This document shows, piece after piece, positions 1-7,876 of a stretch of 20,355 nt of DNA. The DNA comes from an uncultured Sphingobium sp. (GTDB lineage: Bacteria; Pseudomonadota; Alphaproteobacteria; Sphingomonadales; Sphingomonadaceae). The notes below the pieces were generated by a model. That model made no database searches, was not told the origin of the DNA, and worked only from the letters and a program-made list of their open reading frames with translations. The position numbers and the translations under genes are program-made. The stretch covers positions 1-20,355 of the forward strand of contig CAJYHD010000289.1 of NCBI GenBank assembly GCA_913773715.1. Reading direction: 5' to 3'. How positions within the stretch are numbered: the stretch's first letter is position 1; the number at the start of each line of letters is the position of its first letter.

Positions 1-1281
1 TCGATTGGTCAGATCCTCTACGCGATCGGTAGCCCCGCGAAAACCACGGACCTGTGCCAGACCCGTCAGGCCTGGCTTTATCGAATGCCGATGGCGATAG
101 CGGGCATCGGCGTCCCAATACAGAACGTCGGCGGCCTTGGCGAGAATAGCATGAGGACGTGGTCCTACGATGCTCATACTGCCCAAGATCACATTGAAGA
201 GCTGAGGCAACTCGTCGATGCTTGTCTTTCGGATGATCTCGCCGACACGAGTGATACGGGGATCGTCGCGGGTGGTTAGTCTGTCGGCATTGATATCACA
301 CTGGTCGATATACATGCTGCGGAATTTAAACATGCGGAAGATGCGATTGTTCTGGCCGATGCGAGCTTGGACGAAAAGCGCTGGTCCCTTGCTTTCCAGT
401 CGTATGGCCAGTGCCGTCGCCAGCAGGATCGGCGACAAAATTACGAGCAGCGGGACGGCGATCGCCAGATCAAACAGGCGTTTGGCAATCCGCTGACGAA
501 TATGTAACGGTTCGACCGATACCACCATCGTGCGGCGGCCGCCATAATGGTTGATTCCACGAATATCAAGGTGGTCGGTCTGATCCGTTAGAATTTCGCC
601 ATCGACCGATAGGCCGCGAAGTACCATCGACCAGTCCAGATACCTCGATTGCGGGCAGGCGATGATCAACCGATCTGCTGCTGCAACCGAATTTGCAAAT
701 GCGTCGAACAGATGGGGGTCAGAGGTATCGGGTCGAAACCCGATTTTTTCGGGAGAAATAACAATTTCGTTAGCGATCGGCGTATACCCGATCCCATCGT
801 CGATTACGACGATGGCAAGTGGATTTCCGCCTAGGATTTTCAGGATGGGAGCACGGAGGAGGGCACGGAACACTGCAATTAACATGATTGCGCCTATCCC
901 ACCCAGGGCAAAGACAAGACGGGAGAATTCCCCTCCGGCCTTGAGGAAATAGGCGATGAACAGGACGGCTGCCGCTGCCATCAGGAAAGACTGCACCGCG
1001 CGGAGGATGCCGGTGCGCGCACGCGCCAGTACGGCACCGTTATAGGCGTTTCCGACCGCAGCCAGCAGTACATAGATTGGTAGCACCGACGTGAGCATGG
1101 TGATGCCGTGCACGCTGTAGACGTCCCTGAGGTAGATCAGGTTGGCGCTGAGAAAGGCGATTGAAAGTGCCAGCGTGTCAGCGAGCACAAGCAGTAGATA
1201 GCAGCGTAGCCGAAGCGTTTCCTTTTCGCTCACCACGATAGACGATGCTTCGCCTATCGGCGTGTTCGAAGAGAAATTCAT
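1..1281 (-). CDS. Undecaprenyl-phosphate sugar phosphotransferase (EPS initiating enzyme), C-terminus cut by window edge
   Basis: This enzyme transfers a sugar-1-phosphate from a nucleotide sugar to undecaprenyl phosphate at the inner membrane and so starts the EPS repeat unit. I translated 427 codons by hand from an ATG at 1281; the frame is still open at base 1. An AAGGGA ribosome site lies 6 bases before the ATG. The N-terminal part has about four membrane segments (roughly residues 28-50, 62-80, 97-113 and 122-142), then a soluble CoA-binding-like region, then a further hydrophobic segment at 271-293. The catalytic domain shows KRLFDL (267-272), KFRSM (319-323), DELPQLFNVI (356-365), SMSIVGPRPH (368-377) and KPGLTGLAQVRG (402-413), the signature of the WcaJ/WbaP/ExoY family (bacterial sugar transferase). 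Sphingan SpsB/GelB enzymes have the same role. The transferred sugar (glucose or galactose) cannot be read from sequence. It is the last visible gene of the leftward operon, 72 bases after the GT4 gene. Confidence 0.95.
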   Translation of the reverse strand, partial: MNFSSNTPIGEASSIVVSEKETLRLRCYLLLVLADTLALSIAFLSANLIYLRDVYSVHGITMLTSVLPIYVLLAAVGNAYNGAVLARARTGILRAVQSFLMAAAAVLFIAYFLKAGGEFSRLVFALGGIGAIMLIAVFRALLRAPILKILGGNPLAIVVIDDGIGYTPIANEIVISPEKIGFRPDTSDPHLFDAFANSVAAADRLIIACPQSRYLDWSMVLRGLSVDGEILTDQTDHLDIRGINHYGGRRTMVVSVEPLHIRQRIAKRLFDLAIAVPLLVILSPILLATALAIRLESKGPALFVQARIGQNNRIFRMFKFRSMYIDQCDINADRLTTRDDPRITRVGEIIRKTSIDELPQLFNVILGSMSIVGPRPHAILAKAADVLYWDADARYRHRHSIKPGLTGLAQVRGFRGATDRVEDLTNR

Positions 1282-1353
1282 GGTGGTTCCCTTATCGACG
1301 CCCGTCGTGAACGACTGGCATGCATATCGGTTTTTGGAGCATCGCTCAATCGT

Positions 1354-2421
1354 TCAGGGTTGGCAAACGGGACCAATCACATCGCGCGGTGCTGCGAACA
1401 AGGAACGCGTTCGATCGTCGGGTAGCGTCGGGCGTGCGCCTGCTGCCAGTTTTCTGAGTGCCTCGATCCATTCGGTCGCGGACCGACGAATATCTATCCC
1501 ATTACTGCCCCCCGATAAGGGCAGGCCGCGCGCGCCCATCGGCGTCGCGACGACGGGCTTGCCGTTGTACAATGCTTCTGCCGTCTTGATGCTGACCCCG
1601 GATCCGCTGAGGATGGGAGCGATCATGACATCGAACGTGTGCCATATGTCTCGGACGTCGGGGACGAAACCCAGCACGTGGACTCGGTCTACGCCAGCCA
1701 GAAATGTCGTGTCCCCCGCCCCGGCGACGTAGAGGGGCAGCGTATGATGGGGATGGATCTCTGCGAGATACCATCTCAGTGCTTCGGCATTGGGCCACCA
1801 GTCAAGATTGCCAACAAATCCTAGCCGGGGAGGATGCGGAATCGGCTGCGCAGGAGTGGGCACATAGTCGAACAGTGGAGGGACATGGCGGATAGCCTTG
1901 TCTGGAACAAGGCGGTGGAACGCCGCGATATCGTCGGGCGACAGTGAGATTGCGATGTCGGCGCGGCGTAACGCCCATTCCTCGAACGCTGAAATCCGAT
2001 TTCCCTCACGCGACAAGAACCAACGCTTCAGCCGTGATCCTTGCGATCCGCGGCTTTGCATCAAGGCGCCTTCATTGTTGTGGAGGATGAGGCATGTCCG
2101 ACCGTGGAAGTGCGACATGAGATAGGCGGTCTCGACATGGTCGCAAACCAGCATGTCGGCATCACTGGACTGCACACAACGGATCGCCTCAGTCGAGCGG
2201 CAGTAAAGCAGCTTGGCCGCCTGCCGCGACACCAATGATATCAGCAGTCCTGTCAAAAGCTTGATCTTACGCCGGCGCGGATCGCGGGGAAGAACATGTA
2301 AATCGTGGACCTGCCCATGCCATTCCATTTCAAGTAAACGGCGAACACCAGAAGAATAGGTCGACCCTCCTCCGCGATCTAGCTCTTTTGGAAGAAGGTT
2401 TGCCCAAATTATCTTAGTCAC
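1354..2421 (-). CDS. Glycosyltransferase, GT4-like (GT-B fold)
   Basis: This is a predicted cytoplasmic or membrane-associated glycosyltransferase that adds one sugar to the lipid-linked repeat unit. The C-terminal nucleotide-sugar-binding half is clear: a region reading LGFVGNLDWWPN near residue 198, then GSGVSIKTAEALYNGKPVVA and TPMGARGL at about 273-300, typical of the retaining GT4 C-terminal domain. The N-terminal half is poorly conserved, as expected for acceptor binding. I chose the GTG at 2421 (355 aa), which overlaps the stop of the upstream polymerase gene by 8 bases and has an AGAAGGA ribosome site at usable distance. A TTG at 2430 in the same frame would add three residues but sits almost on that site. 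Donor and linkage are unknown. Conserved context (polymerase upstream, initiating transferase downstream) makes a role in EPS assembly very likely. Confidence 0.88.
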   Translation of the reverse strand: MTKIIWANLLPKELDRGGGSTYSSGVRRLLEMEWHGQVHDLHVLPRDPRRRKIKLLTGLLISLVSRQAAKLLYCRSTEAIRCVQSSDADMLVCDHVETAYLMSHFHGRTCLILHNNEGALMQSRGSQGSRLKRWFLSREGNRISAFEEWALRRADIAISLSPDDIAAFHRLVPDKAIRHVPPLFDYVPTPAQPIPHPPRLGFVGNLDWWPNAEALRWYLAEIHPHHTLPLYVAGAGDTTFLAGVDRVHVLGFVPDVRDIWHTFDVMIAPILSGSGVSIKTAEALYNGKPVVATPMGARGLPLSGGSNGIDIRRSATEWIEALRKLAAGARPTLPDDRTRSLFAAPRDVIGPVCQP

Positions 2422-3787
2422 GCGCGGCAAATCCTTCTTCTATGGCAAGGTCATGATTCAAATAGTATTGCGCTCCCGTAGCAGAGCCCGGCAAAATATC
2501 GCTTAACAATTTTAGAATAATTAGAACGACACCGATTATCTGCATTTGCTGCAATAGTCCTTCAACGCTGAAGCGCAGGGCGGCGACAAATACGACCAGC
2601 GTGTGCGACAGAAAGAACAGGAATGCGGGCGAGGCGTGACGTCGACAGGCCATGATGAATGTCACCGTCCAGCCAAATATGAGCCCCGATACAATCACCC
2701 CCAGCATCCCGAAGTCGGTCAGTGCGGTCATCGGCATGGCAAAGGTGATCGTAGAGCCTTCCGAGTAATACGCGAGATTGAGGCCCGACCCGAACACCAT
2801 CTCGGTCAGATAGGCGTCCTTGTCGGCGCGGGGCTTTTCGAACGGGACAATCGCGGAGGGCACGAGATTGAGTGGGCTGATGGTAGCCAACAGAAAGCTG
2901 AAATCTGTGCTGTCCTCACGCAACCAGCGGCGCTGCAGCAGCAAGCCGTTGTCATACTGAAAAAAATTCGCGGTAAGGGTCTGCAGCACAGTTTGCGATT
3001 GCTCACTTTTTGCCGGCTGTGCTGCACGGTCACCGAGGCGGCTTTCGTTGAGCAGTTGGAGAAGCATGATCGACGGAACCGCCAGGGCGACAGCCACCAA
3101 GACGGCAATGGTCTTGGTGCGCTGTGTGGGGGCCGCATCGTAGCGGATTAAGGCGAAGGCGACGATCGCGGCAATGATGGCAGTACGGGTGGGCGGAAAG
3201 GTGATGAAATAGGTCAGGGCAAGAAGCGCCAGGCCGCCCAGGATCGGCAAGGGCCGCCAGTCACGCCAGAGCACACCCAGGATCAGTGTGCATGGCACCA
3301 TCGCGATGCCTGACAGCGTGCTGAGATACCAGCCGCCCTTGACCAAGCTTACCATCACCGAAAACCGATCAAGATCACCGATCCGCATAAAGTAAAAAGG
3401 ATCGCCGTAGATCGAGTAATTAGCGCCATAAGATAAAGCGGCGAATATCAGGTAGGCGATGATAAGTGCAGGCCAACTGAATCCGCCAAAAGCTCTAGCC
3501 GTTGCATTTGGCAGGCGACTATGCGAGTATCCTGATATCCAAAGCGCAAACATCGCAGTGGCATAAAATACTGTAATACAGATATTTTGATAGACGATAT
3601 CTGGATCGAATGTCGGATCGCCTAGGTAATTGACGTGATCGGTAAGCCGTGCCAGCCCCGGTAGCACGAATAAAAACAAAGAGTATATTCCGATTAGGAT
3701 CGCAAAGGCTGAGTGGTAGCGTTTGTAGAGCAGCCCGCAGAATGCCATGCTTGCGACGAACATCGCAACCCAACTGAGGAAAACCAT
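2414..3787 (-). CDS. Wzy-like oligosaccharide repeat-unit polymerase
   Basis: A 457-residue polytopic inner-membrane protein with about ten to twelve hydrophobic segments and a long loop around residues 250-330. This fits an O-antigen/EPS polymerase of the Wzy type, which joins flipped lipid-linked repeat units at the periplasmic face. Sequence markers are weak, as usual for Wzy. A positively charged FPPTRTAI stretch near residue 198, at the start of a membrane helix, resembles the Arg-containing segment seen in many polymerases, and the loop between residues 268 and 335 is rich in polar and charged residues. It is the first gene of the leftward operon and overlaps the following GT4 gene. Parts of the gene (for example 2440-2560 and 3400-3620) are visibly richer in A and T than neighbouring genes, common for wzy genes and possibly a sign of separate ancestry. 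A second polymerase-like protein is at 9255-10691; which one polymerises the main chain is not decided by sequence. Confidence 0.8.
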   Translation of the reverse strand: MVFLSWVAMFVASMAFCGLLYKRYHSAFAILIGIYSLFLFVLPGLARLTDHVNYLGDPTFDPDIVYQNICITVFYATAMFALWISGYSHSRLPNATARAFGGFSWPALIIAYLIFAALSYGANYSIYGDPFYFMRIGDLDRFSVMVSLVKGGWYLSTLSGIAMVPCTLILGVLWRDWRPLPILGGLALLALTYFITFPPTRTAIIAAIVAFALIRYDAAPTQRTKTIAVLVAVALAVPSIMLLQLLNESRLGDRAAQPAKSEQSQTVLQTLTANFFQYDNGLLLQRRWLREDSTDFSFLLATISPLNLVPSAIVPFEKPRADKDAYLTEMVFGSGLNLAYYSEGSTITFAMPMTALTDFGMLGVIVSGLIFGWTVTFIMACRRHASPAFLFFLSHTLVVFVAALRFSVEGLLQQMQIIGVVLIILKLLSDILPGSATGAQYYLNHDLAIEEGFAARD

Positions 3788-3977
3788 GATCCGTCGACAC
3801 TCTCTTGTTCTGCACTGTTCGATCCGGTTGCTGGATCACATCATCGACGACTACGCAGCGGGTGCCTATTCCTCGTAAAAGGCAAGACAGGCCGTGGCCT
3901 GATTGCCATTTTGGGTTCGACCGGGTAACGGCGTGTGACGATTATCCGTCCTTATCCAACCATTCAAGGGATTATGC
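3788..3977. promoter_or_regulatory. Divergent intergenic region between the two EPS operons
   Basis: This 190-base gap separates the start codons of the leftward polymerase gene and the rightward GT4 gene, so it must hold at least one promoter for each operon unless transcription enters from outside. I could not pick convincing -35/-10 pairs on either strand. It contains a long hairpin with T runs on both sides (listed separately) and a short GATCC...GGATC inverted repeat near 3815-3833. The ribosome site for the rightward operon, AAGGG at 3966-3970, lies 7 bases before the GTG at 3978. Confidence 0.6.
3877..3912. terminator. Bidirectional terminator- or attenuator-like hairpin
   Basis: GGCAA (3881-3885) and CAGGCC (3888-3893) pair with GGCCTG (3896-3901) and TTGCC (3903-3907) around a 2-base GT centre, with a small asymmetric bulge (GA against A). 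The stem is flanked by AAAA at 3877-3880 and TTTT at 3909-3912, so RNA from either strand would give an 11-pair GC-rich stem followed by a U run; on the minus strand the T run directly follows the stem. It looks like an intrinsic terminator but lies between divergent gene starts, where no upstream gene needs ending. It may insulate the operons, attenuate one leader, or be a palindromic protein-binding site. Confidence 0.55.
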
Positions 3978-5207
3978 GTGGCTGCGTCCTATCGAATCGC
4001 AGCGATCCTGAGCCGCTGGCCGTATCCGCCAGTTGCCGGTCGGGAACGGATGCTTCTTCAGCATCTAAAGGCGATGCTCCAAAACGGTCAGGTGACTATT
4101 TTCTGCGGCGAGGACGCAGGAGAGCGGCCAGCGTTCCTATATGACGTTCCCATCGTCCGTATTCCGCGGGCGGGGATCATGCGCAGCGTATGGCGCGCGA
4201 TATCCCGCATGGTCCCGTTTCAGGAAGCATATTATTCCAGTGACGAGGCCGCGCGCATCCTGCGTGCGCATCATGCTGCCCAACCGTTTGACGCGGTCTA
4301 TATTGATATGCTGCGGATGGCGGGTGTGATCCGGTTGCTGCCGCGTGACAATGGGCCGCGTCTGGTACTCGACTATGACGATCGTCTGTCACGTCGCTAT
4401 GCTGATATGATGCGTATCCGCGGTGCAAGCATGATGGGCGCGCGCGGTGCGGATTTTCACCCGGCGGTTCGCTACGTCAGCCGCTTCGTGTCCCGTATGG
4501 TGTTGGGTGCCGAATCCTGGTTGATGCGGAAGCGGGAGACGTACTGGAGCAGTCGGGTCGACCGGATGCTGTTTTCCTCGCGTAACGAGGCGCGTGAATT
4601 CGCCGAGGAGATCGGGTCGAGCCTGGTCGCCGGCGTGCCGCTGTTGCCGGCCGAGCAGCCGCCCGCGCTGCCGGCCGACCTTGGCGACATTCGGTTGGTC
4701 TTCATCGGGAATTTGCGACATACCCAGAACATGGAGGCGTTCCGCAGTATCGTTGCCCATATGGCTGCGCGCGCGTCGGTGGGCGCTACGCTCGCCCCGC
4801 TTCACGTCTATGGTCGGCATGATCCGATGACGTTGCCGTCCGGCGTCGAGTCCTTTGTCCATTTCCACGGCTTCGCCGAGACGCTGGCAGCCGTGGCTGC
4901 GGAACCCAGCGTTCTCGTTGCGCCGATCACGTTCGGAACGGGGATAAAGACTAAGGTGTTCGACTGTATGGCCGTCGGAATCCCCGTGGTCACGACACCG
5001 CGCGGGATCGAGGGGCTGGACATCACACCGGGAGTCGAATGTGCGGTCGTCGAGGATCCGGGCAGCACCTATGACGAGGCGCTGGCGATTGCCGCATCGC
5101 CCGGACGGTTCACGGCCATGCGACAGGCTTCAGCGGTCTTCATTGCCACCTATCACCATGATGTGATCGCCGATGGCGTGTATCGGGACGCTCTGGGTTT
5201 CGCATGA
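3978..5207 (+). CDS. Glycosyltransferase, GT4-like (first gene of rightward EPS operon)
   Basis: A 409-residue predicted glycosyltransferase. The N-terminus reads LSRWPYPPVAGRERM, the form seen at the start of many GT4 enzymes of the GT-B fold where the acceptor domain begins. The C-terminal donor domain has LVFIGNLRHTQNMEAF near 240-255 and FGTGIKTKVFDCMAVGIPVV followed by TTPRGIEGL at about 318-345. The GTG start at 3978 is preceded by AAGGG with 7-base spacing; the nearby ATG at 3974 is out of frame. The stop overlaps the next ATG (ATGA, 5204-5207), so translation is probably coupled. It is related in fold to the 1354-2421 transferase but clearly a different sequence, so a different acceptor or sugar is expected. 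Its donor is unknown; it is one of three candidates to use GDP-colitose. Confidence 0.88.
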   Translation: MAASYRIAAILSRWPYPPVAGRERMLLQHLKAMLQNGQVTIFCGEDAGERPAFLYDVPIVRIPRAGIMRSVWRAISRMVPFQEAYYSSDEAARILRAHHAAQPFDAVYIDMLRMAGVIRLLPRDNGPRLVLDYDDRLSRRYADMMRIRGASMMGARGADFHPAVRYVSRFVSRMVLGAESWLMRKRETYWSSRVDRMLFSSRNEAREFAEEIGSSLVAGVPLLPAEQPPALPADLGDIRLVFIGNLRHTQNMEAFRSIVAHMAARASVGATLAPLHVYGRHDPMTLPSGVESFVHFHGFAETLAAVAAEPSVLVAPITFGTGIKTKVFDCMAVGIPVVTTPRGIEGLDITPGVECAVVEDPGSTYDEALAIAASPGRFTAMRQASAVFIATYHHDVIADGVYRDALGFA

Positions 5208-6511
5208 GCGATCCGACGAGACGCGGCATCTTGGCCACCGGTCTTGGTTCGTTGGGCGTTACCGGATTGGGAGCGGGCATTCTGTCGGCCCAAGCGGCGG
5301 GCGGCACCGGGGTCGTGCCCTGTGTGCGCGACCGGGTGATGCTGGGCCGATCGATGATCGCGGCCGACGTACACGGCCTGATCGTCCTCCAATACGATCC
5401 CGGCAGCCCGATCTGCCCCGCCCTCTACGAGCGCGATCCGGCTGGACAGATGTCGTCTTCGCGGCCCGATCTCGTGCGTAGCCGGGATGGGGCGGTATGG
5501 CGGCTGGCGGAGCCGGTCATCGACGTCGCCATGCTGGGTACGGGCGGCGCGGCGATCGATCGGGCATTGGCCAGTCTGGGACGGCGGCCGGGGACGGTAC
5601 GGCTGCGCGGGGAACGATATCGCGTCACGGCGCCGATCCGCCTGGGTCCGGGGCAGTCACTGGTCGGAACGGGATGGGCAAGCCTGCCTGACGCCGGTAT
5701 CGCCGAGGGGAGTACCATCCTTCAGCTCGATGGAGCGGATGCCTGTATCGAGATCGTCGGTGAGACTGCGGGCGCGCCGGTGGAGCGCGTTCGCGTGGCG
5801 GCACTCGCCATCGTCGGTCAGGGGGAGGGGGCAGGTATCCGTCTTCGCGACGCACGCCATTTCGCGCTAACGGATCTGTACCTGACGCGGTTGGAAAAGG
5901 GCGTGTTCGGCGAAGCGACGGTGTGGATGGGGCAGGTGTCCAAGATACAATGCTTCGCGTGCCGGATCGGGTTCGACCTCAATTCGGGGACTGAAGATAC
6001 GATATTCAGCGGCTGCATCGTCCGCTACGCGGACATCGCGTGCAGGATCAACTATCATAGCCAGACTAATTATTTCGTCGGGTGCGATTTCGGATATGCC
6101 CGCGTGTCCGTGCAGATGATCGGGGCAATCGGCAAGCGTGTGAATGCGACGTTCGAATCGTGCATGTTCGAATTCAAGCCGATGGCCGGCGCGGATCCTG
6201 CTGTCTTCGAATTGACCGCGCCGGCGTCGCAGGATCTTGCCGACTATCCCAGCGTATCGTGCCGCGGCTGTCGTTTCCATGCGCTGAACGAAGCGGGCAC
6301 CGCCCCGATCTTCCTGGTTCGCCGGGCAAACAGGATATCGCTGACGGATTGTCGCGGTGGGGGAAGGATGGCGGTCGTCTTGCGCTGTTCCGATCCTGCG
6401 GCTCTGGGCGGCGTGACGCTTATAGGTAACGAAGTGCTTGCCAGGACGGTCACGACCGGCGGTGCGGCAATGTCGGCTCGTATTACCGAACTGACGGGTG
6501 CGCCGCGATGA
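5204..6511 (+). CDS. Tat-exported right-handed beta-helix (pectate-lyase-like) protein
   Basis: A 435-residue protein. Residues 1-31 look like a twin-arginine signal: RR at 6-7, a glycine/alanine-rich hydrophobic stretch, and an AQA cleavage site at 29-31, so export to the periplasm in folded form is likely. After about residue 105 comes the pattern of the pectate-lyase-3 type beta-helix: a GTGGAAIDRALASL segment, then GTVRLRGERYRV, then LGPGQSLVGTGW, followed by repeated short strands with asparagines, cysteines and aromatic residues (about 180-420). Such folds occur in polysaccharide lyases, GH28-type hydrolases, C5-epimerases and non-catalytic carbohydrate binders; I see no motif that decides between them. 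It sits between a glycosyltransferase and wzx, overlapping both by 4 bases (ATGA), so it is a dedicated member of the EPS operon. It may trim, edit or release the polymer in the periplasm, as the lyase SpsR does in sphingan clusters, but this is inference. Confidence 0.75.
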   Translation: MSDPTRRGILATGLGSLGVTGLGAGILSAQAAGGTGVVPCVRDRVMLGRSMIAADVHGLIVLQYDPGSPICPALYERDPAGQMSSSRPDLVRSRDGAVWRLAEPVIDVAMLGTGGAAIDRALASLGRRPGTVRLRGERYRVTAPIRLGPGQSLVGTGWASLPDAGIAEGSTILQLDGADACIEIVGETAGAPVERVRVAALAIVGQGEGAGIRLRDARHFALTDLYLTRLEKGVFGEATVWMGQVSKIQCFACRIGFDLNSGTEDTIFSGCIVRYADIACRINYHSQTNYFVGCDFGYARVSVQMIGAIGKRVNATFESCMFEFKPMAGADPAVFELTAPASQDLADYPSVSCRGCRFHALNEAGTAPIFLVRRANRISLTDCRGGGRMAVVLRCSDPAALGGVTLIGNEVLARTVTTGGAAMSARITELTGAPR

Positions 6512-7779
6512 TCGCGAAAGCGCGCAGACGCGAAATATGGGGCCCGTATGCGCTGGTCGTCCTGCGCCTTGCCGGGGCCGGGCTGGGTTTCGTCGTATCC
6601 TTCTGGTTGAGCCGTCAGAATCCGGCGCTCTTTGCCGATTTCTCGATCCTTCTAATCCTGAGCGTGATCTTCGCCACGGTCGCGACGCTGGGTTTCGACG
6701 TACTCTTGATCCGGGAATTGTCGGGGGCGTCGCGCTTCGCCGATGTAAGCCGCCGCGATCTGGTTGGTTTCTGCCTCGGCGTATCAATCCTGTTCGGTAT
6801 TGCGGTCAGCGGATTGATGTATGCCTGTCTTGTCCACTTCTACGCTGGAATCGCGGTGGTCGGCTTTTGGCGCGTCCTTGCCGCCATCCTGCTGCAATGC
6901 TGCTGCCGGATCATGGTCCCCATCCTCCGCGTGACGGAGCGGTTCTTCGCCGCGCAATTGGTGGAATCAGTTTTGCAGCAGGCCGTGCTGGTCGCTGCTG
7001 TCCTTGTCTTTGCTCGACCGGGCAGTTCCACCGCGCTGGTGTTCGATTGCTTCATCGCGGCGACAGGCGTGACGGCGCTCTACGGTGCCTGGAGCTGTCG
7101 TATCTACCTGCGCGGCGCTTTTGATGTTCGCGTGATCCGGCCGATGCGGGTGCGCTACTTTGCCATCGAAGGCGCGGTGTTTCTCGGCTCGGCTCTGTTG
7201 CTGATGCTCAACAGCCGTGTCGACATTCTCTACGTCAGTACCGTGATCGACCCGACGCGATTTGGTGCCTATCGCGTTGCTGCCCAGGTATTCGAACTGT
7301 CGGGAATCGTGTCGAGCACGTTTCTGGCGACCTATGGACCGCGGATCGTGCAACTCCTACGTGAACGCAACCTAGCGGCGGTACAGGGGATCCTGAGACC
7401 GGCGACGCGGCTCAACTGCATGCTGATGGCAGCGGGAACGCTGCTCGCCGCGGTGATCGGCCGCCCGATCGTCGGCTGGTTGTTTCCCGCCTATCCCGAC
7501 CTGTACGGTTTCGTGTTGATATTTCTCATTTTTCGTTCGCTGTCGCTGCTGTTCCCCTCGGGCAGTACCCTGCTCGACCTTGCCGATCGGCAACGTCTGT
7601 CACTCATGAGCGTGGGCATATCGCTTGCCGTGACCTGCGTGCTGTTGCCATTGGCCTATCGCCTGGGTGGAGCGTACGGCGTTGCGATCCTGGTGGGTGC
7701 GGTGCTGGTGGTCCGGAACTACATCGTCAACCGCCTAGCCGTGCGCTACGTGGGCATCGGTACGACGGTGCTGGCGTGA
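6508..7779 (+). CDS. wzx: Wzx-type lipid-linked oligosaccharide flippase
   Basis: A 423-residue, very hydrophobic protein with about twelve membrane helices spread evenly, the layout of the polysaccharide transporter (PST) branch of the MOP flippase superfamily. The N-terminus (YALVVLRLAGAGLGFVVSFW, then an LSRQNP loop and a GFDVLLIREL segment near residue 70) matches the first two helices of Wzx proteins, where a family-typical pattern precedes an Arg-containing loop. The family moves undecaprenyl-diphosphate-linked repeat units from the cytoplasmic to the periplasmic face. The ATG overlaps the stop of the beta-helix gene (ATGA at 6508-6511), so the two are probably made together. It is the only flippase in the window, which suits a single Wzx/Wzy pathway. 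Confidence 0.88.
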   Translation: MIAKARRREIWGPYALVVLRLAGAGLGFVVSFWLSRQNPALFADFSILLILSVIFATVATLGFDVLLIRELSGASRFADVSRRDLVGFCLGVSILFGIAVSGLMYACLVHFYAGIAVVGFWRVLAAILLQCCCRIMVPILRVTERFFAAQLVESVLQQAVLVAAVLVFARPGSSTALVFDCFIAATGVTALYGAWSCRIYLRGAFDVRVIRPMRVRYFAIEGAVFLGSALLLMLNSRVDILYVSTVIDPTRFGAYRVAAQVFELSGIVSSTFLATYGPRIVQLLRERNLAAVQGILRPATRLNCMLMAAGTLLAAVIGRPIVGWLFPAYPDLYGFVLIFLIFRSLSLLFPSGSTLLDLADRQRLSLMSVGISLAVTCVLLPLAYRLGGAYGVAILVGAVLVVRNYIVNRLAVRYVGIGTTVLA

Positions 7780-7781
7780 AT

Positions 7782-7807
7782 GCCCCCTTTGCGTCTGCCG
7801 CCGGGGC
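7782..7807 (+). terminator. Weak hairpin after wzx
   Basis: GCCCC at 7782-7786 can pair with GGGGC at 7803-7807, followed by TTT. The stem is only five pairs with a 16-base loop, so it would be a poor terminator. It lies in the only sizeable gap (97 bases) among the first five genes of the rightward operon, and could slightly reduce readthrough into the GT2 gene. Confidence 0.2.
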
Positions 7808-7876
7808 TTTAGCAGCGCGTGCTTTCGGGGAATGTCTAGGTTACGCTGTGATGACGGGTGGGCGGGACAACGTGCT

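Noticed and set aside
3788..3977. JUMPstart/ops element for RfaH antitermination in the divergent region
   Set aside because: I looked for the GGCGGTAG core on both strands and did not find it.
5867..6787. Minus-strand frame of 306 codons across the beta-helix and wzx genes
   Set aside because: Spans two coupled plus-strand genes and has the Arg-rich composition of an antisense frame.
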